From Euborellia annulipes (Eukaryota; Arthropoda; Insecta; Dermaptera; Anisolabididae): DNA of 64,000 bases. The notes under the pieces were generated by a model, which did no database searches, was not told the origin of the DNA, and was given only the letters and a program-made list of their open reading frames with translations. Each line of letters opens with the position of its first letter. The first letter of the stretch is position 1. The DNA lies in assembly GCA_023213315.1 (NCBI GenBank), contig JAKCPI010015815.1, forward strand, positions 1 through 64,000, given 5' to 3'. This document shows, in pieces, positions 33,000 through 45,159 of this stretch. The position numbers and the translations under genes were made by a program.

Positions 33000-34380
33000 G
33001 GTGTAGAGCAGTCTTTCACAAACTGTGCACCCTAGGGCGCCGTGGTTGTACTCTTGGGGCGGCGTAAAAATTTTTCTATACAAAATATATTAATAATATT
33101 ATTACTTTATAAAATGTTACGTAAATTTGCGCTATTAGTCGAAAAATAATGTCAGCTAAAGCCATAGAGAATTATTACCAAAACGTTATCGTATTAGTCA
33201 CAACTAGGTTACTTAATTTGAGAATACCTAAAATAATCCTACATCTATTTAAAATAGCAGGGGAAAATTTCCAAGAGATTCTTTTATTTCACCCGGAAAA
33301 CTAATATTCTAATTGATGAATAGCAGTACCTGCATTTAACCTACTCCTGTATAGTAAGCTAATTGAGAAGGAATGCCTGGAAAATAACAGAACAGGTAAA
33401 ATTTAACGAAGTTATTGATGAATAAAGAATATTACTATACAAATTTAAAATTCTTTTAAAAGTATAATTATTTTACTCTTTCCTAAAAATGCAAATGGTG
33501 AAATATCCTAAATTAATGATATTTAATCATATCTGACCTTTCTTTACAAACTTTCTCTACATTCCCAATTAATACAGATAATGCTATTATTAGTTCAATC
33601 CTTGAAAATAAATATAATAATTTTATTTAAAAAAAAGAGACTAGGGGAAGTACCTACGTAATTACACAGATCCTATTTCCTTTCTGGATTTTAAGAATAT
33701 CTCAAACAGTGTAAAAAAATGTCAGCTCAAAATATTCTTTGCTTAAAACGACATTTCAGCATTGTGCTTTTCCATAAGACTCAGACAAGTATATATTTTG
33801 GTACTTGGCAGAGAGCCTGATAATATAGAGGTTTTTAAAAAAGAAGAGAAATTGATTAGTCTCAGTAAAAGTAAAAAAAAAAAATATGTTAAATTCCATT
33901 TAGTACCATTTAGATAAAATATTTTAAAATTAATTTAATTAAAATTAAATAAATTCATTCATTCATTACTCAATCAGCGTAACCCATTTCATAAGACAAA
34001 TAGGTTAAAAATATGATAATTAATTACGTGTATCGCGATGAGTTACAATAATTCATTACCTTTGATTAGTAGCTTAACTTTGAAAGGTCTTTATTTTTTT
34101 TTTTTTTAATTTAATATTTTTTCACAACTTTTTTTAAGAGAGTCGTAGAATAAAAAAAATTATTTTTTAGCCATTGAAGTATATTTACATCGTCATTACT
34201 GATTTTTTTATTTTACTTGCACCAAAGGTTTAAATAAGATCTGGGGTAGTCGCCTAAGGGCCAATTGCTTCTCTTCTAATTAACTAACTATCCTTTGGAT
34301 AACGTTTAAATTAGAAACAAAAGCCTTGTTTATTTATTTTTTAAATTTTTGTTAAAAAAATTAATTAGCCAGTTCAGGGG
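33000..34380. other. Intergenic, no gene seen
   Basis: AT-rich sequence. A possible hAT end fragment (CAGTCTTTCACAAACTG) is at about 33009-33065. Nothing else recognised. Confidence 0.4.
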
Positions 34381-35364
34381 CCCGCCTTGTGGGTAGGTGG
34401 GTGGAGACCACGAGCTGCCCTACTACCCTAGCTGGGACTGGCAGTACTTCTGTTCTTTGCATGTCAGTCTCTTCTCTTTTATATTTTCAACAGGCGTCAG
34501 ACCGTGCGAAGGGCCGGCCTGTTCTATGCCTTCCCGGTCGCAAAAACCCATGAACCGCCGACCCCGCACCGCGAGATTATGGCGAAGGAGATTTAAAAAA
34601 TTAATTAGCGTGTTCTTGTTTACTATATCAATGATTTTCTATCGGTCGGATAAGTTTGCTAGTTGACTAGAAGTGAAGCAACCGGTCGAATGACAATGAT
34701 AATGCATCTATAGCTACTATCTGGACTTCATGTGCAACTATCGATCTTTTCCTTCTACTACATTAAAGAAATTTAACGTGTTTGTGAAAAGATGTAGGCA
34801 TATATATGTCAACTTTAAAAATTTATTTTTATATATGTCACATACAAAAATCCTAGTAACCGCAACATTTTGATAAATTTTAGTTTCAAAAAAAAATTGA
34901 TAAGTCCTAGGAGAGGTATTTTAACAACTAACCGCGGTTTGAAAACCACCGTCTCTCAACTCCCCCCCCCCCCCCCCTAGAGGTTGTGGACAAAAGACTT
35001 TCGAGAGGGGGCGGGAGTTTGAACCCCCATGTCCTACTGCTTCTTGATTACGACCCTGCTCTCCCCCACCCCACCCCCCTGTAATGTGGGTTAGGATACT
35101 TAGTTGGTATCATGAAGCCTGCCACCAGGTGCAGTCGGAGTTAGGCATGTGCCTTCGGGCATCTACAACCGGTATTGCTGTCAGAATCAGAATAAGTTGG
35201 CCCGGATCACCATTTCTTTTTCTCTCTTTCTCGAAAGAAATACACCTGGACAATCACATTTAACTATATTTAAAACTCATTATACATTGCTTTATAATTA
35301 TGATAAGAATAATAATTTTCAAGGACAATAAAAAAGAAGAATACTATCAAAATAATATTTTACT

Positions 35365-35800
35365 AGCCGCGCCGCCCGCCTTCGGCGGGCTTCGCGTCTA
35401 GCCAGGGGGGCCCTGGACCCCCGCCAGCTGGTCTCGGGCCCGCCTGCGGCGGACCCTCGCCTTTTCTTAATTATGAAAAGAAAATTATTATTACTACGTA
35501 TTCCAATCCAGTGCCTGCTTGAGGATTTGTTTACATTCATGGAATACACAACTGCAAAGAATACTTAAATATTTCTCTATACATTTCCTATGGGAGAAAT
35601 CGTAACTTTAGGAATTAATAACTCAAAGTTATAGGAATTTCGGGACCCGAGTATTTTTCCGGGACTCTCCATAACGTCCTCTATAAGACTGCAAAATTTC
35701 GTTTCAAAATTCCAACGGGAAGTTGGTCAAACAGAGCGTGACAGACGGACAGACGGACGGACGGACGGACAGACAGACAGACGGACACTCCGCAATTATT
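35365..35800. repeat. GC-rich palindromic block followed by GAGCGTGACAGACGGAC repeat
   Basis: 35365-35460 is strongly GC-rich with hairpins such as GCCCGCCTTCGGCGGGC. Then CAACGGGAAGTTGGTCAAAC and a CGGACAGA microsatellite at 35740-35785. The second half matches 23590-23700. Mobile-element debris is likely. Confidence 0.5.
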
Positions 35801-35818
35801 AACCTCAATTTCACCTTT

Positions 35819-36723
35819 TTTTACTTTCTCTTACCTATATATGTAATAATATATATTGAGAGAAAGTATTGGATTCATGTCAAAAATTCGATGTCGAGAT
35901 TTAAATAAGTAAAGTACCCCCCCCCCCCCCGGGACGTAACACGAAGCTTTTGAACAAAATCCGCCAAAAAGCACTAGTACTTTACTAATGCACTTTTTCA
36001 GTTTTTTTTTTTTTTTTTTTTTTTTTCGATTTTCTCAAAATTAGCTCCAAAGATTTTAGGAGATGAAAGAATGTGGTGGAATCTGTCCATATTCTGAAAG
36101 ATCCAAAGATTTTGTTTAAAATTCATAAATTAATTATTTTTTAGAAGCTCTTTAAAATGTATATTCTCATTTCGCCCTTGAAATCTTATGAAGTCCACTT
36201 TACTCTTGTACTTTTTAGGAAAGATAGGAGAAATGGTTGTCATGGTAACAAAATATAAATATAAATATGTTGCCATGTTTATAAATTTTACATTTTGAAT
36301 TTTAATATATCAGTGGGCCCTCGGGGCTTGGTCGGCTTGGTGTAGAGGTTAGCGTGCTAACCTCATATACCAAAAGTCGCGGGTTCGGACTCCAGGCAGT
36401 CCGAAGAGTTAATTTTACATTTGGATACCAAATGGCTTAAATAAGAATGCCTGGACCCCCATATATATAATTATTAATACAACGGTTATTGTAAAAATCT
36501 TATACATATGGCCTGAGTTGCCGAAAAAACTGTGTGAATGTGTGTGTGATTGTGAGTGTGAATGAGAAAAAAGTGTGAATGTTTAAAAAAAAAAAAATAT
36601 ATCAGTGGAAACTAAATATATGCCGACCCAAAAAATCTGGTGTGACAAGCACAGAACACAACTTTCTCTTGCCGAAGGGTAAAAGAAAGTTGTGTACTGT
36701 GCGACCAGTCACACCAGATTTTT
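35819..36723 (+). repeat. R1 interspersed repeat, copy 5, with nested SINE A
   Basis: Both R1 ends are present, including the terminal CTGGTGTGAC/GTCACACCAG hairpin; a SINE (36316-36596) interrupts it. Confidence 0.8.
36316..36596 (+). mobile_element. tRNA-derived SINE family A, reference copy
   Basis: Box A TTGGTGTAGAGGTTAGCGTG, box B GGGTTCGGACTCC, then a hairpin-prone body (CATTTGGATACCAAATGG), GTCTTATACATATGGCCTG, a TGTGTG tract and poly-A. The 11-bp duplication ATATATCAGTG flanks it at 36305-36315 and 36597-36607. Confidence 0.92.
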
Positions 36724-37228
36724 TAATATACCTTTCGATATTTTTTCTTATCTAATAACGCCCTCTTTTAATAAATAGTATATACCGTATTTTTTTTATT
36801 CCAAGAACAAAGGAAGTTGGAACGTATCTTTTTTTTACACCTGTCAAAAAGATGGGCACTATAATAATTTGTTTAAAGGTGTGTGATTCATCAATCACGG
36901 AGAAGTTACTAACTGTGTAGGTTATACAAAATAAGAAATTACCTTTTTTTTCCCCCAAAAATACAAGATAAGAATTTGTTTTGCTTTTCAAATAGTAGTT
37001 AGTGACTTTCTTGGCCAATTTCCCACTTATCAAGAAATACATTTTATATTGATTGAAAATGTTGGATATTTACGCGTATTATAGTAATAGTAAAAATAAA
37101 CTGAAAATTGATAATCTACAAAGTTCTCTAACTAAAATAAACTGTGATTATTTTTTAACTTTAAACTATTCTTAGGATTTTTTAAGCGTGCGTGTGTTTG
37201 TAATAAAATAAATTTAATATTATTAGGC

Positions 37229-37427
37229 GCCCTCGGGGCTTGGCGTAGAGGTTAGCGTGCTAATTTGGATACCAAATGGCTTAAATAAGAATGCCTGAAC
37301 CCCAAATAAATATATATTATTAAATAACGGTTATCGTAAAAGTCTTAAGTGGCCTAAGTTGCCAAAAAGACTGTGTGAATGTATATGTGAATGAGAAAAA
37401 AGTGTGTTTAAAAAAAAAAAAAAAAAA
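37229..37427 (+). mobile_element. SINE family A with internal deletion removing box B
   Basis: Starts GCCCTCGGGGCTTGGCGTAG, jumps from box A to TTGGATACCAAATGG, and ends in 20 A. The 12-bp duplication ATATTATTAGGC flanks it at 37217-37228 and 37428-37439, so it inserted as a deleted form or lost box B later. Confidence 0.85.
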
Positions 37428-37479
37428 ATATTATTAGGCAAATTTAAATTAAAATATTATTTTGATATTAATAAAAGAT

Positions 37480-37704
37480 TTTTTTTAACACCCGCCCTTT
37501 TTTCTCATTCCCACTCACATTCACACAGTCTTTTCGGCAACTTAGGCCATTTAAGACTTTTAACGATACTCCTATTTATTAATATAGATATATATATTTG
37601 GTATCCAAAATGGCTTAAATAAAATCATCGGACTGCCTGGGGTCCGAACCCGCGACCCTTGGTATAAAAGACCAGCACGCTAGCCACTATATCAAGTCCG
37701 AGGG
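37480..37704 (-). mobile_element. SINE family A, inverted
   Basis: Poly-T start, CACAGTCTTTTCGGCAACTT, box B complement GGGGTCCGAACCC, and an end at GTCCGAGGGC. Confidence 0.8.
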
Positions 37705-38079
37705 CAATTAAATCAGTGAGATGACATAAGTTAAGTGGAACAAAATATGGTTTTAGTAACTAAAATTTCTGGAAATGGTGACAAGCCATTCTGCTAAATT
37801 TAATTCACTCAGGGTTTAATATATTGTGTTTTATTGAAAAAGGAGTTAATTAAAAATAAACATTCAAATACCCAGGTGGGATATGAACCAAAGACCTACG
37901 CCGAGTCACCCACAGCGGGATTTTGAAATAAATTGTATTATTTTTACACAGACTTTAAAAAGTTTATATCATATTTCAAATAGAAAAAAAAGGAAATGAA
38001 TATTTTAAGAATAATTTTTTTATACCAAAAATACAAACATGAATTGAAATAATCATAAATTACGCGACGCGCAAGATGG

Positions 38080-38102
38080 AAAAGAGAGAGAGAGAGAGAG
38101 AG
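38080..38102. repeat. (GA)n tract
   Basis: About eleven GA units; another at 32803-32822. Both lie near copies of the GGTGGGGGAA motif region. GAGA tracts can bind GAGA-type factors in arthropods, but no promoter is proven here. Confidence 0.4.
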
Positions 38103-38299
38103 GAGCAGACGCTGTCCTTCTCTCTCAAGTTCAACATCTTAATATTTTCAAGGTCCCTTCTACTTGCTCTTAATAAAGAAAATAATAAGAAAAAAAAGAC
38201 AAAAGCGGGAGATCTGCTTTTTTTTATAAAACAGCAGATGGTAAGTTCTTCTATTCGAATATATATATTTAGAGTGAAGTAATTAATATCCAAACTATC

Positions 38300-40100
38300 A
38301 AGACAAGTTTAAATTTCTTCAAGGACATTGTGAAAAAAAAGAAGCATGCTTTTAGGTTCAACACACGAGGTGTGCAATCGACAGAATTCAGTGGAAAAAT
38401 ATAGTCATTTTTTTCCCAAGATTGCAAATATGTCTTCTAAATAAATGGAAAATATGATGACAGAGTATTTTGTGATTGCATTTTTTGATTTAAGAGATAA
38501 CAGGATGTCAACGCAAATTAATAATAATAAAAAAAAAAAAACTGCACTTGTTTTAAGATTTTTATAAATTTTATATTCAAGTTATAAAATTTCATAAATT
38601 GAGAAAATGATTTTTTTTTTTTATGGAAGGGATAAAATGGAATGAGAGTACACTTCAAGAAAGCTAAATTGATAATTTATCACTTATTAAATAAATTGGA
38701 TATTTAAAACATTGAATAAATAAATTATAAATTTTGTTTAATTAAAAAATAGATATTTTTAAATTTATTATTTAATGGGCTGAGGTCTTTTGAATTTAAA
38801 TATTGTAATTTTAAACTCTTTTGGGAAAAAAAAATAATACATTTTAATATATAAAACCGCGTAAATAACGTACATTTTCAAGAAGGTAACAAAAACTATT
38901 AAAAATAAAATCGATTCAAAATAAACAAAATATTTAAGTGTTATATGAGACGGAATAAGAAAGTCGGTGTTTTGGCAGATCACACTGACATGACATGAAA
39001 ACGTCAAACGCAGAAATGGAGTGGTGGGGGAACACCGGTCTATTGGTGGGGATAAAAGGCTTGGAGAGATCTCTAGTGGGCCTTGGGCCGAGGACGTGAC
39101 TCCGACCAAAAAACTAACTTCTCTTCAATACTTCGAGTGTTTTTTTTTAAATGTCATAATTGAAAATCATTAAATTATTTCATTGAATATACGTATGAAA
39201 TAATATACAAATTTAAAATGCTTTAATACAAATTGATAATTAATTAAAAAAAAATTAATAATTGTAAAAATGGTTAAATTTAAATTATGTAAAAATATAA
39301 AAATTAAATAATTAAATAATTAATTAACAATTGAATTGAATTTGGAATTGTATCTACCCTATAATCATTTATTTTCAAAAGATAAATTTTAAGCCCCTTT
39401 TTTAAGAGGGGACTTTTAACTGCTAAAGTTCAGGGTCGGGTAAATAATTATTATTAAATTATATTAATTTTTTTTTTTTTTTAATTTTTTTCTTTCTTTC
39501 ATTTGAAAATCGCAGTTTTGGATAGTGACCAAGGGGGATACAAGGGGGGGTAAAGGGGGTAATTACCCCCCCGAGATTCAAAAAAATACCTTTTTTTAGC
39601 AAAAAATTTATTTTTAATGTAAAATTTTTAAAATTAATACTTAAAAATTTGATGTGTATTTATATTCTGGCAAACAAGTACAGAATGCGCTTTTAAATTA
39701 CCGAAATTAAAAAAAATAGTGTGCTGTGCGACGAGTCACTCCAGATTACCCCCCGAGAAACACCTCTGGATCCGCCCTTGATAGTGACGGGAGTTCAAGT
39801 ACGAGCCCAAGCCCTTTGTTAGGATTTGTTTCATTGTCCTTTGTTACACTTGTTTTACTCAAAAAATACAATGCTCCAGGAGAAAGTAGGTTGAAAAAAA
39901 GAATATAAAATTTCAAGACTACAAAACAAGTAAAGATATTTATATGAAAAAAAGATTTTAAGTAGTTTTCATTAGTTAAGTAAATTTTTTGTTAATGATT
40001 GTCAGAGCTATCAGTTTGATAGTATTTTTTACAAAATTTTATTTTAATGATGTTTTGATATTAAAAAAAAAAACAATCCAAGGGGTAGTCGTTTTTTTTT
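38300..40100. other. Non-coding stretch, no gene seen
   Basis: AT-rich except for a GC-richer 39000-39090 patch that contains GTGGTGGGGGAA and a C/G-run patch at 39530-39780. No supported exon. Confidence 0.4.
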
Positions 40101-40129
40101 TTTGTTTTTTAATTGACGGGCATCAAGAC

Positions 40130-40350
40130 AGCATATGGAGTATAGGCGAGGAGAGAATGCGCGCGCAAGCAACCGCATTGCCTGCAGCACGGTTGAGAGG
40201 TTGGGAGCTCAAGCAGCCAGCCACCCTCCCCACCCTAACCCCAAGTCTCCCACTACCATCCCTGGCAGCCCCCCCTTCACCGGCTCAAAATGTCAGCCAG
40301 GGGCGTCGTTTCCGCTGCGTCTCTAAAAAGGGCCCCCCCTCGAAAAGGGA
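40130..40350. promoter_or_regulatory. GC-rich, CpG-containing patch of unknown role
   Basis: Sharp change to GC-rich sequence with GCGCGCGC and CCACC-type runs. Plus-strand frames are open for 60-120 codons but have no recognised protein character; a CpG-rich promoter or 5' UTR is possible. Confidence 0.3.
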
Positions 40351-40790
40351 ATTATAGAAAAAAAAAGAATCAAGGGAAAGAAAACCAAGCCACCACCAAC
40401 CACCTCACGGCCTCCTACACCACCACTAAAAGCCATCATCCGGCCAATTGTCTTTTTCACCACGTGCTTTAACAAAAGTCTAAACAAAAAAAAAAAAAAT
40501 AATAAATAGAAATCATTCGATACTGTTATATAAAAACAAAATCATTGATCTTTACTCATTAAAGAAATAACCTTTCATCACCTATGATGATATAACATAT
40601 TCAAGAAATTCAATAAAAAAACTAAAATATATCTTAAAATAGAGATTATTAAATTTGGTTAATATTTAAATATAAAATAAATATGTGAGTTGTTAGTTAA
40701 TGAAGGAATTTGTATTGAAAGATGAAACCACGTGTTTGGACTCTTTTGACGGATTGACATTTTTCAAATAGAAATGTTGAAAAAACTCAC

Positions 40791-40976
40791 ATGAGGCGAG
40801 AAGCCCGGATCGATTCGGCATTCGAGGTATTATATCTCGTCTTGAATCGTGTTCCATGTTGAAGGAATTGCCTTCTAACCGTGGATCCACGTGTGTGTTA
40901 ATGTTTGATGGCGGCAGCATTTTTCCCAAACTGACGCCGAATTGAAAATCGGACCGTAGCCAAGTCCGTGGATAAA
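40791..40976 (-). CDS. Candidate coding exon, possibly downstream part of the AT-hook array gene
   Basis: Open frame of 186 nt (62 codons) between acceptor GTGTTAG and donor GTGAGT, phase 1 at both ends, thus compatible with the exon ending at 45160. It begins YPRTWLRSDFQFGVSLGK, with an internal methionine (MLPPSNINTHVDPRLEGN) at 40918-40920, so it could instead be a first coding exon of a separate gene. It is much GC-richer than its surroundings. The protein family is not recognised. Confidence 0.45.
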
Positions 40977-41569
40977 CTAACACGAACAACACAAATTAAA
41001 TAAGAAATGCTATTGAAATACAATTATCAGATGATGATAATTTCAATTAGCCTTGTGAATATAAAGACACAACGTTCGGAGAGGAATCGAACTGTCTTGC
41101 TTGTCAGCTTGACTGAAAGAGAGAGAGGGCAAAATGGCGGGAGCGACAGAACGCCAAAGCGGCCGTGGTGGGGGAACCGGGGACTAGCTGGCGTGAAATA
41201 GTTCCTGGCGTGAATTACCTAATTTCGAAATATCTCAAACACCAAACCACATTCAATATATACTAAATTCAATAATTAATGAAAAAAATTCTCAGTAATA
41301 TACTCAATTACGATAAAAATAATTAAAAAATATTTTCAAATGACATAACATGTGTCAAATAATGACAGCCGAGTACGTATACATGCGCGCACACACGCGT
41401 AAAAACCAAAGGGGGTCAACCTCTCAACTGTCAAAGAATAAAAGTGCAATTTGATTACATAGAAAATTAAATTTATTATAAAACCGAGTTAATTATTTAA
41501 ATAATTCGATTTTTAAATAAGCCGGCAACTAACATATAAATCGATTAATAACATTGAAAAGTCCAATCG

Positions 41570-41680
41570 TGTTTGACAGCTAAAAATTTGACATATATGC
41601 AGGCAAGGAGAGGGGGAACGGCGGCGGCAGAGGTGGCGGCGGCGGCGACCATAGGCTCCATGGTGGGGGAATCGACTTGC
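41570..41680. promoter_or_regulatory. GGC-repeat patch with good start-codon context on both strands
   Basis: (GGC)n run with GGTGGGGGAATCG beside it. The minus strand has CCCCCACCATGGAG, a strong start context, opening only 22 codons. Could be a 5' UTR or promoter of the minus-strand candidate exon at 40791-40976. Confidence 0.3.
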
Positions 41681-42023
41681 ATTAGTGGCACAATTAATTA
41701 ACAACTTGGGGTCAGCAGACAGACATTTGACGCCGGCTCTTTTTCAGTGTTCATTATTCGGATTGGTGTCCTCATATAATTAATTCATTTAAAATAGTAT
41801 GTAAATATAAGAAGTAACACGGGTGGGGAGGAGGTCGATTATCGCATCCAGGCGATGTCATTCAACCGGGTCGGCTCTACCGGTTCGTAAAAATATTACT
41901 AATCATAAAAGTCAAGTCCTTTGAAAGAACAAACTTATTTTTCGCAGAAAAATTATTCAAAAAAATGAGCTAAAGCCAATCTAATTAAAAAAAAGAAAAT
42001 TGTTTTATTAATTAAAATAATTT

Positions 42024-42911
42024 TTTTACTTTTTCTTACCTATATATATATATGTAATATATATCTAAAGAGAAAGTATTGGATTCATGTCAAAAATTCG
42101 ATGTCGAGATTTTGACGTTTTGAGATCCCCTGAATCGAAAAAAGTGATTTTCGCGACATGGGTCTGTCTGTGAACAAAATATCTCAAGAACAAAAAGAGC
42201 TAGGAAGTTGAAATTTTATATTTAAGTTAGGCACTCCCCTCGGGCGTGACACGAAGCTTTTGAACAAAAACGGTCAAAGAGTACTAGTACATTACTGATG
42301 TATTTTTTCAGTTTTTTTTCGATTTTCTCAAAATTCGCTCTAACGGTTTTGATTAAAATTCAAAAATTAATTTTTTTTAAGATGTTCTTCACAACGTATA
42401 TTCTAATTTTGCCCTCAAAATTGTTTAAAGAACACTTTTCTTGAACTCCATGGAAAAGGAGGAGAAATTGTTGTCATTTTGTTAACAAAATTTTTTTCCC
42501 ATATTTATAAATTTTACACCTTGAATTTTAATATAGCCCTCGGAGATATGCCTGGACCCCCAATAGATATTATCTCATATATAAGGGTTATCGTAAAGTC
42601 TTATGGCCTAAGTTGCCGAAAAGACTGTGTGAATGTGTGTGTGAGTGTGAGTGAGAAAAAAGTGTGAATGTTTAAAACAAAAATAGCCCTCGGGCTTGGA
42701 GTAGGGATTAGCGTGCTAACCTTCTAAACCGAGGGTCGTGGGTTCGGACCCAAGGCAGTCCGATGATTTTATTTAACCCATTTGGATACCAAATGGCTTA
42801 AATACGAATGCCTGGACTAAATATATCTCGACACAAAAAAATCTGGTATGACAAGCACAGAACATAACTTTCGATTACCTAAGGCTGTGCGAGGAGCACA
42901 CCAGATTTTTA
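42024..42911 (+). repeat. R1 interspersed repeat, copy 6, with two nested SINE A copies
   Basis: R1 blocks at 42024-42530 and 42818-42911. Between them are two SINE A pieces: 42536-42683 (box region deleted) and 42686-42817 (box A/B present, tail missing). Confidence 0.75.
42686..42817 (+). mobile_element. SINE family A, 5' part
   Basis: GCCCTCGGGCTTGGAGTAGG, box B GGGTTCGGACCC, then ATACCAAATGGCTTAAATAC. The 3' tail is absent. Confidence 0.7.
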
Positions 42912-43680
42912 ATCTTAGAAGTTATTTTTAATCAATTAAACCTGTTGTGTCGACAACCACTTTAGCTCAAATAAGCACCAGGCGTTTGCCATGAAGACTT
43001 CTCAGTCAAAGGCGTACCAAAACCGCGAGAGGGGGTGGGGCAAAGATACACTAAAGGCCGAGAGGGGTGAAAGAAGATTAATCTTTGGTCTTAATATTAT
43101 TATTTATAATTGAATATCAACGATATGTTGTAGAAAGAGATATACTCTTCCGACTTTCTGCTAGTAGATATCATAATTATTTTTAAGAATTTATCTAAAA
43201 GATTAATAAAAAAAATAATAAATAAATGACTTTTTATTTTTAATTCAATGTATCAAATTTTTTAAAATTATTTTGTTAGTTTTTTATATCTAATAATGGA
43301 GGAAGAATTCAGATCAATTTTCTTGCCTCACTTTAGTCTTGATTGAATATTCTTCGATTTCTCATTATGTATTCAATTATAATATGTAGGCATAAGATAT
43401 TATCGTGTATTATAGAAGAAGGAAGAGCGTTCTAGTAAAATGTTACTTTTCAATTAACTAGTCTCACGACACATCAGCTTCGACCGTGGACTTTTCTTTC
43501 GTAAATTCGGAGAGTTGTCAAATATCTTTACGCCGTGTTCACGGGAACTTGAGATCTAATTTAAGGAGGTATTCCTTGTTCAAAAGAAAAGAAAAACCAC
43601 GAAAAAGGATTTTAACAAAAAGGCAAAAAATTAATATTGTAATTGGAGGTTACCTCCAAATTCTCTCTATTTAGCTAGAA

Positions 43681-43835
43681 GAGGACGGGATCCTTCCCGG
43701 GACACAGCAGCCAGGTAAATTAAAAAACTTTATATCCTGTCGTCTATAAGTGCGACTAGCGCTCGAAACGTCGGCGACAGGATATAAAGTTTTTTAATTT
43801 ACCTGACTGTGTCTCGGGAAGGATCCCGTCCTCTC
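43681..43835. mobile_element. Penelope-like inverted repeat with hammerhead-like centre
   Basis: Arms 43681-43742 and 43774-43835 are nearly perfect inverses (for example AGGATATAAAGTTTTTTAAT). The centre on the plus strand has stem I CCTGTCG/CGACAGG, stem II AGTGC/GCGCT and GAAACGTC (43765-43772). Only six bases replace CTGANGA, so the core is broken. GCAGCCAGG marks the left boundary region. Confidence 0.7.
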
Positions 43836-44158
43836 CTAATTGAATATCTACAGCCATCAAACTCAACAATTTATTTCTATTTAACATTTCCTATGTCAAA
43901 TTTCCTCATTTTTCTTATGACAAGGTTTTGTATGTTTATTTGTTGGTGAGCCAAACGTCCAATGGTCCTCTGGACTTAAATCTCCAGCCTATCCGTGGCA
44001 TCGTGGACCTTGCCTTTGCATCAGTCCACCGGACCCTCGACCCCCTGTAAATACATTTCCCTAAATATGCAATTGGCTTGTATTTCGGAAAGAAATCTTT
44101 AAAGAAAAATGTCTCACTCGTCAGCCGTTTCTTATATTAGGGGTAGGAATTGTTTATA

Positions 44159-44735
44159 CAGGGTGGCTACAGAGAAATGATTTGAAATTTCCCTGATAAT
44201 TCCAGGTTTTTTTATTTTTCCATGATTTAAAATTTTCATTCGTGTAATTAAGATGTCTAAAGTTTTGATTAAAATTGTCTTTTTTGATCTTTTTCTCAAC
44301 AAATAGAGCAGCCAAAAACTTTACTTGTATCCTTTTAAGCATTAACAAATTTATTTTTTCAATCACTGATTGAATAATGAACTTTCTTTTTACTATATGA
44401 TAATGAGTACAAAAAATATCTATGATGAGACGAGTAACTCTTTGCTCAATCACTGATACCTGACACTGAGAAAAAAAATACTTTCCTTGATTCAAGCATA
44501 ACAACGAATTTCTTGAGGCAAGAAAATCTTGTTTGGACAATAATATTTTAGTGTGGGGAAAATAGTCACATAGCAAAAACAATCTAAAAAACTAATTTGA
44601 CAGCTTTAGAAGACGCGATAAATTTCCCTGATACTTTTCAAAATTTCCTGAAATTTCCATAATAATAATTCCAGGTCCCATTAAAATCCCTGATTATTCC
44701 AGGTTTTAAGGTTTTCCAGGTTTGTAGCCACCCTG
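44159..44735. mobile_element. DNA transposon-like element, 577 bp, 5-bp duplication
   Basis: Ends CAGGGTGGCTACA on both sides in inverted orientation; TTATA flanks at 44154-44158 and 44736-44740. Subterminal TTCCCTGA and CCAGGTTT blocks repeat. A 142-codon minus-strand frame inside shows no recognised domain. Confidence 0.65.
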
Positions 44736-44859
44736 TTATAGTTAAATAGTTTTCTATTAATCTAAAATATTCAATAAATAGGTACAGTCAATGCTACAAA
44801 GGCCTGATGAGAGTGGGGGCCTAGAGCTTAGGCAACCAAAATCCTTAGCGGGGGGCGCG

Positions 44860-45010
44860 CCCTTAACAGGGGCCGCCTGGGGCGGCGGGCGGGGGGGGGG
44901 GGGAAAAAAAAAAAAAAAAAAAAAATAATTTTTGTTCGGGGAAATGGAAAAGTGGGGGGGGGGGGGGGAATTTAAAATTTTTTTTTTTTTTTTTTTGGGG
45001 GGGGGGGGGA
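44860..45010. other. Homopolymer-rich, probably unreliable sequence
   Basis: Runs of G, A, G and T up to 20 bases in quick succession, bordered by CGCGCCC and GGGCGGCGGGCGGG. It looks like poor sequence or an assembly join just beyond the last array exon, and may hide a downstream exon. Confidence 0.4.
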
Positions 45011-45159
45011 TCCTTAGCCATCAGTTCTGTTATCTTAAAAGTAGCTTTTCCTCTTCAGTTTCATTAAAATAGATGATTTATTTATTTGTGAAAGATTTTG
45101 TCATTATTTTAATGAAATTATCAGGCTAAAATTAAAAAAAAAAGTAAAAAAAAACTTAC

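Noticed and set aside
34390..34670. Plus-strand exon after TTTTCAACAG with an open frame
   Set aside because: One frame is open for about 33 codons to a TAA, but there is no family match or linked exon; too weak to list as a gene.
38768..39109. 113-codon minus-strand frame
   Set aside because: Low-complexity, Phe/Ile-rich reading of AT-rich DNA without splice or start support.
44154..44582. 142-codon minus-strand frame
   Set aside because: It lies wholly within a TIR-bounded element (44159-44735) and shows no recognisable transposase motif; AT-rich chance reading cannot be excluded.
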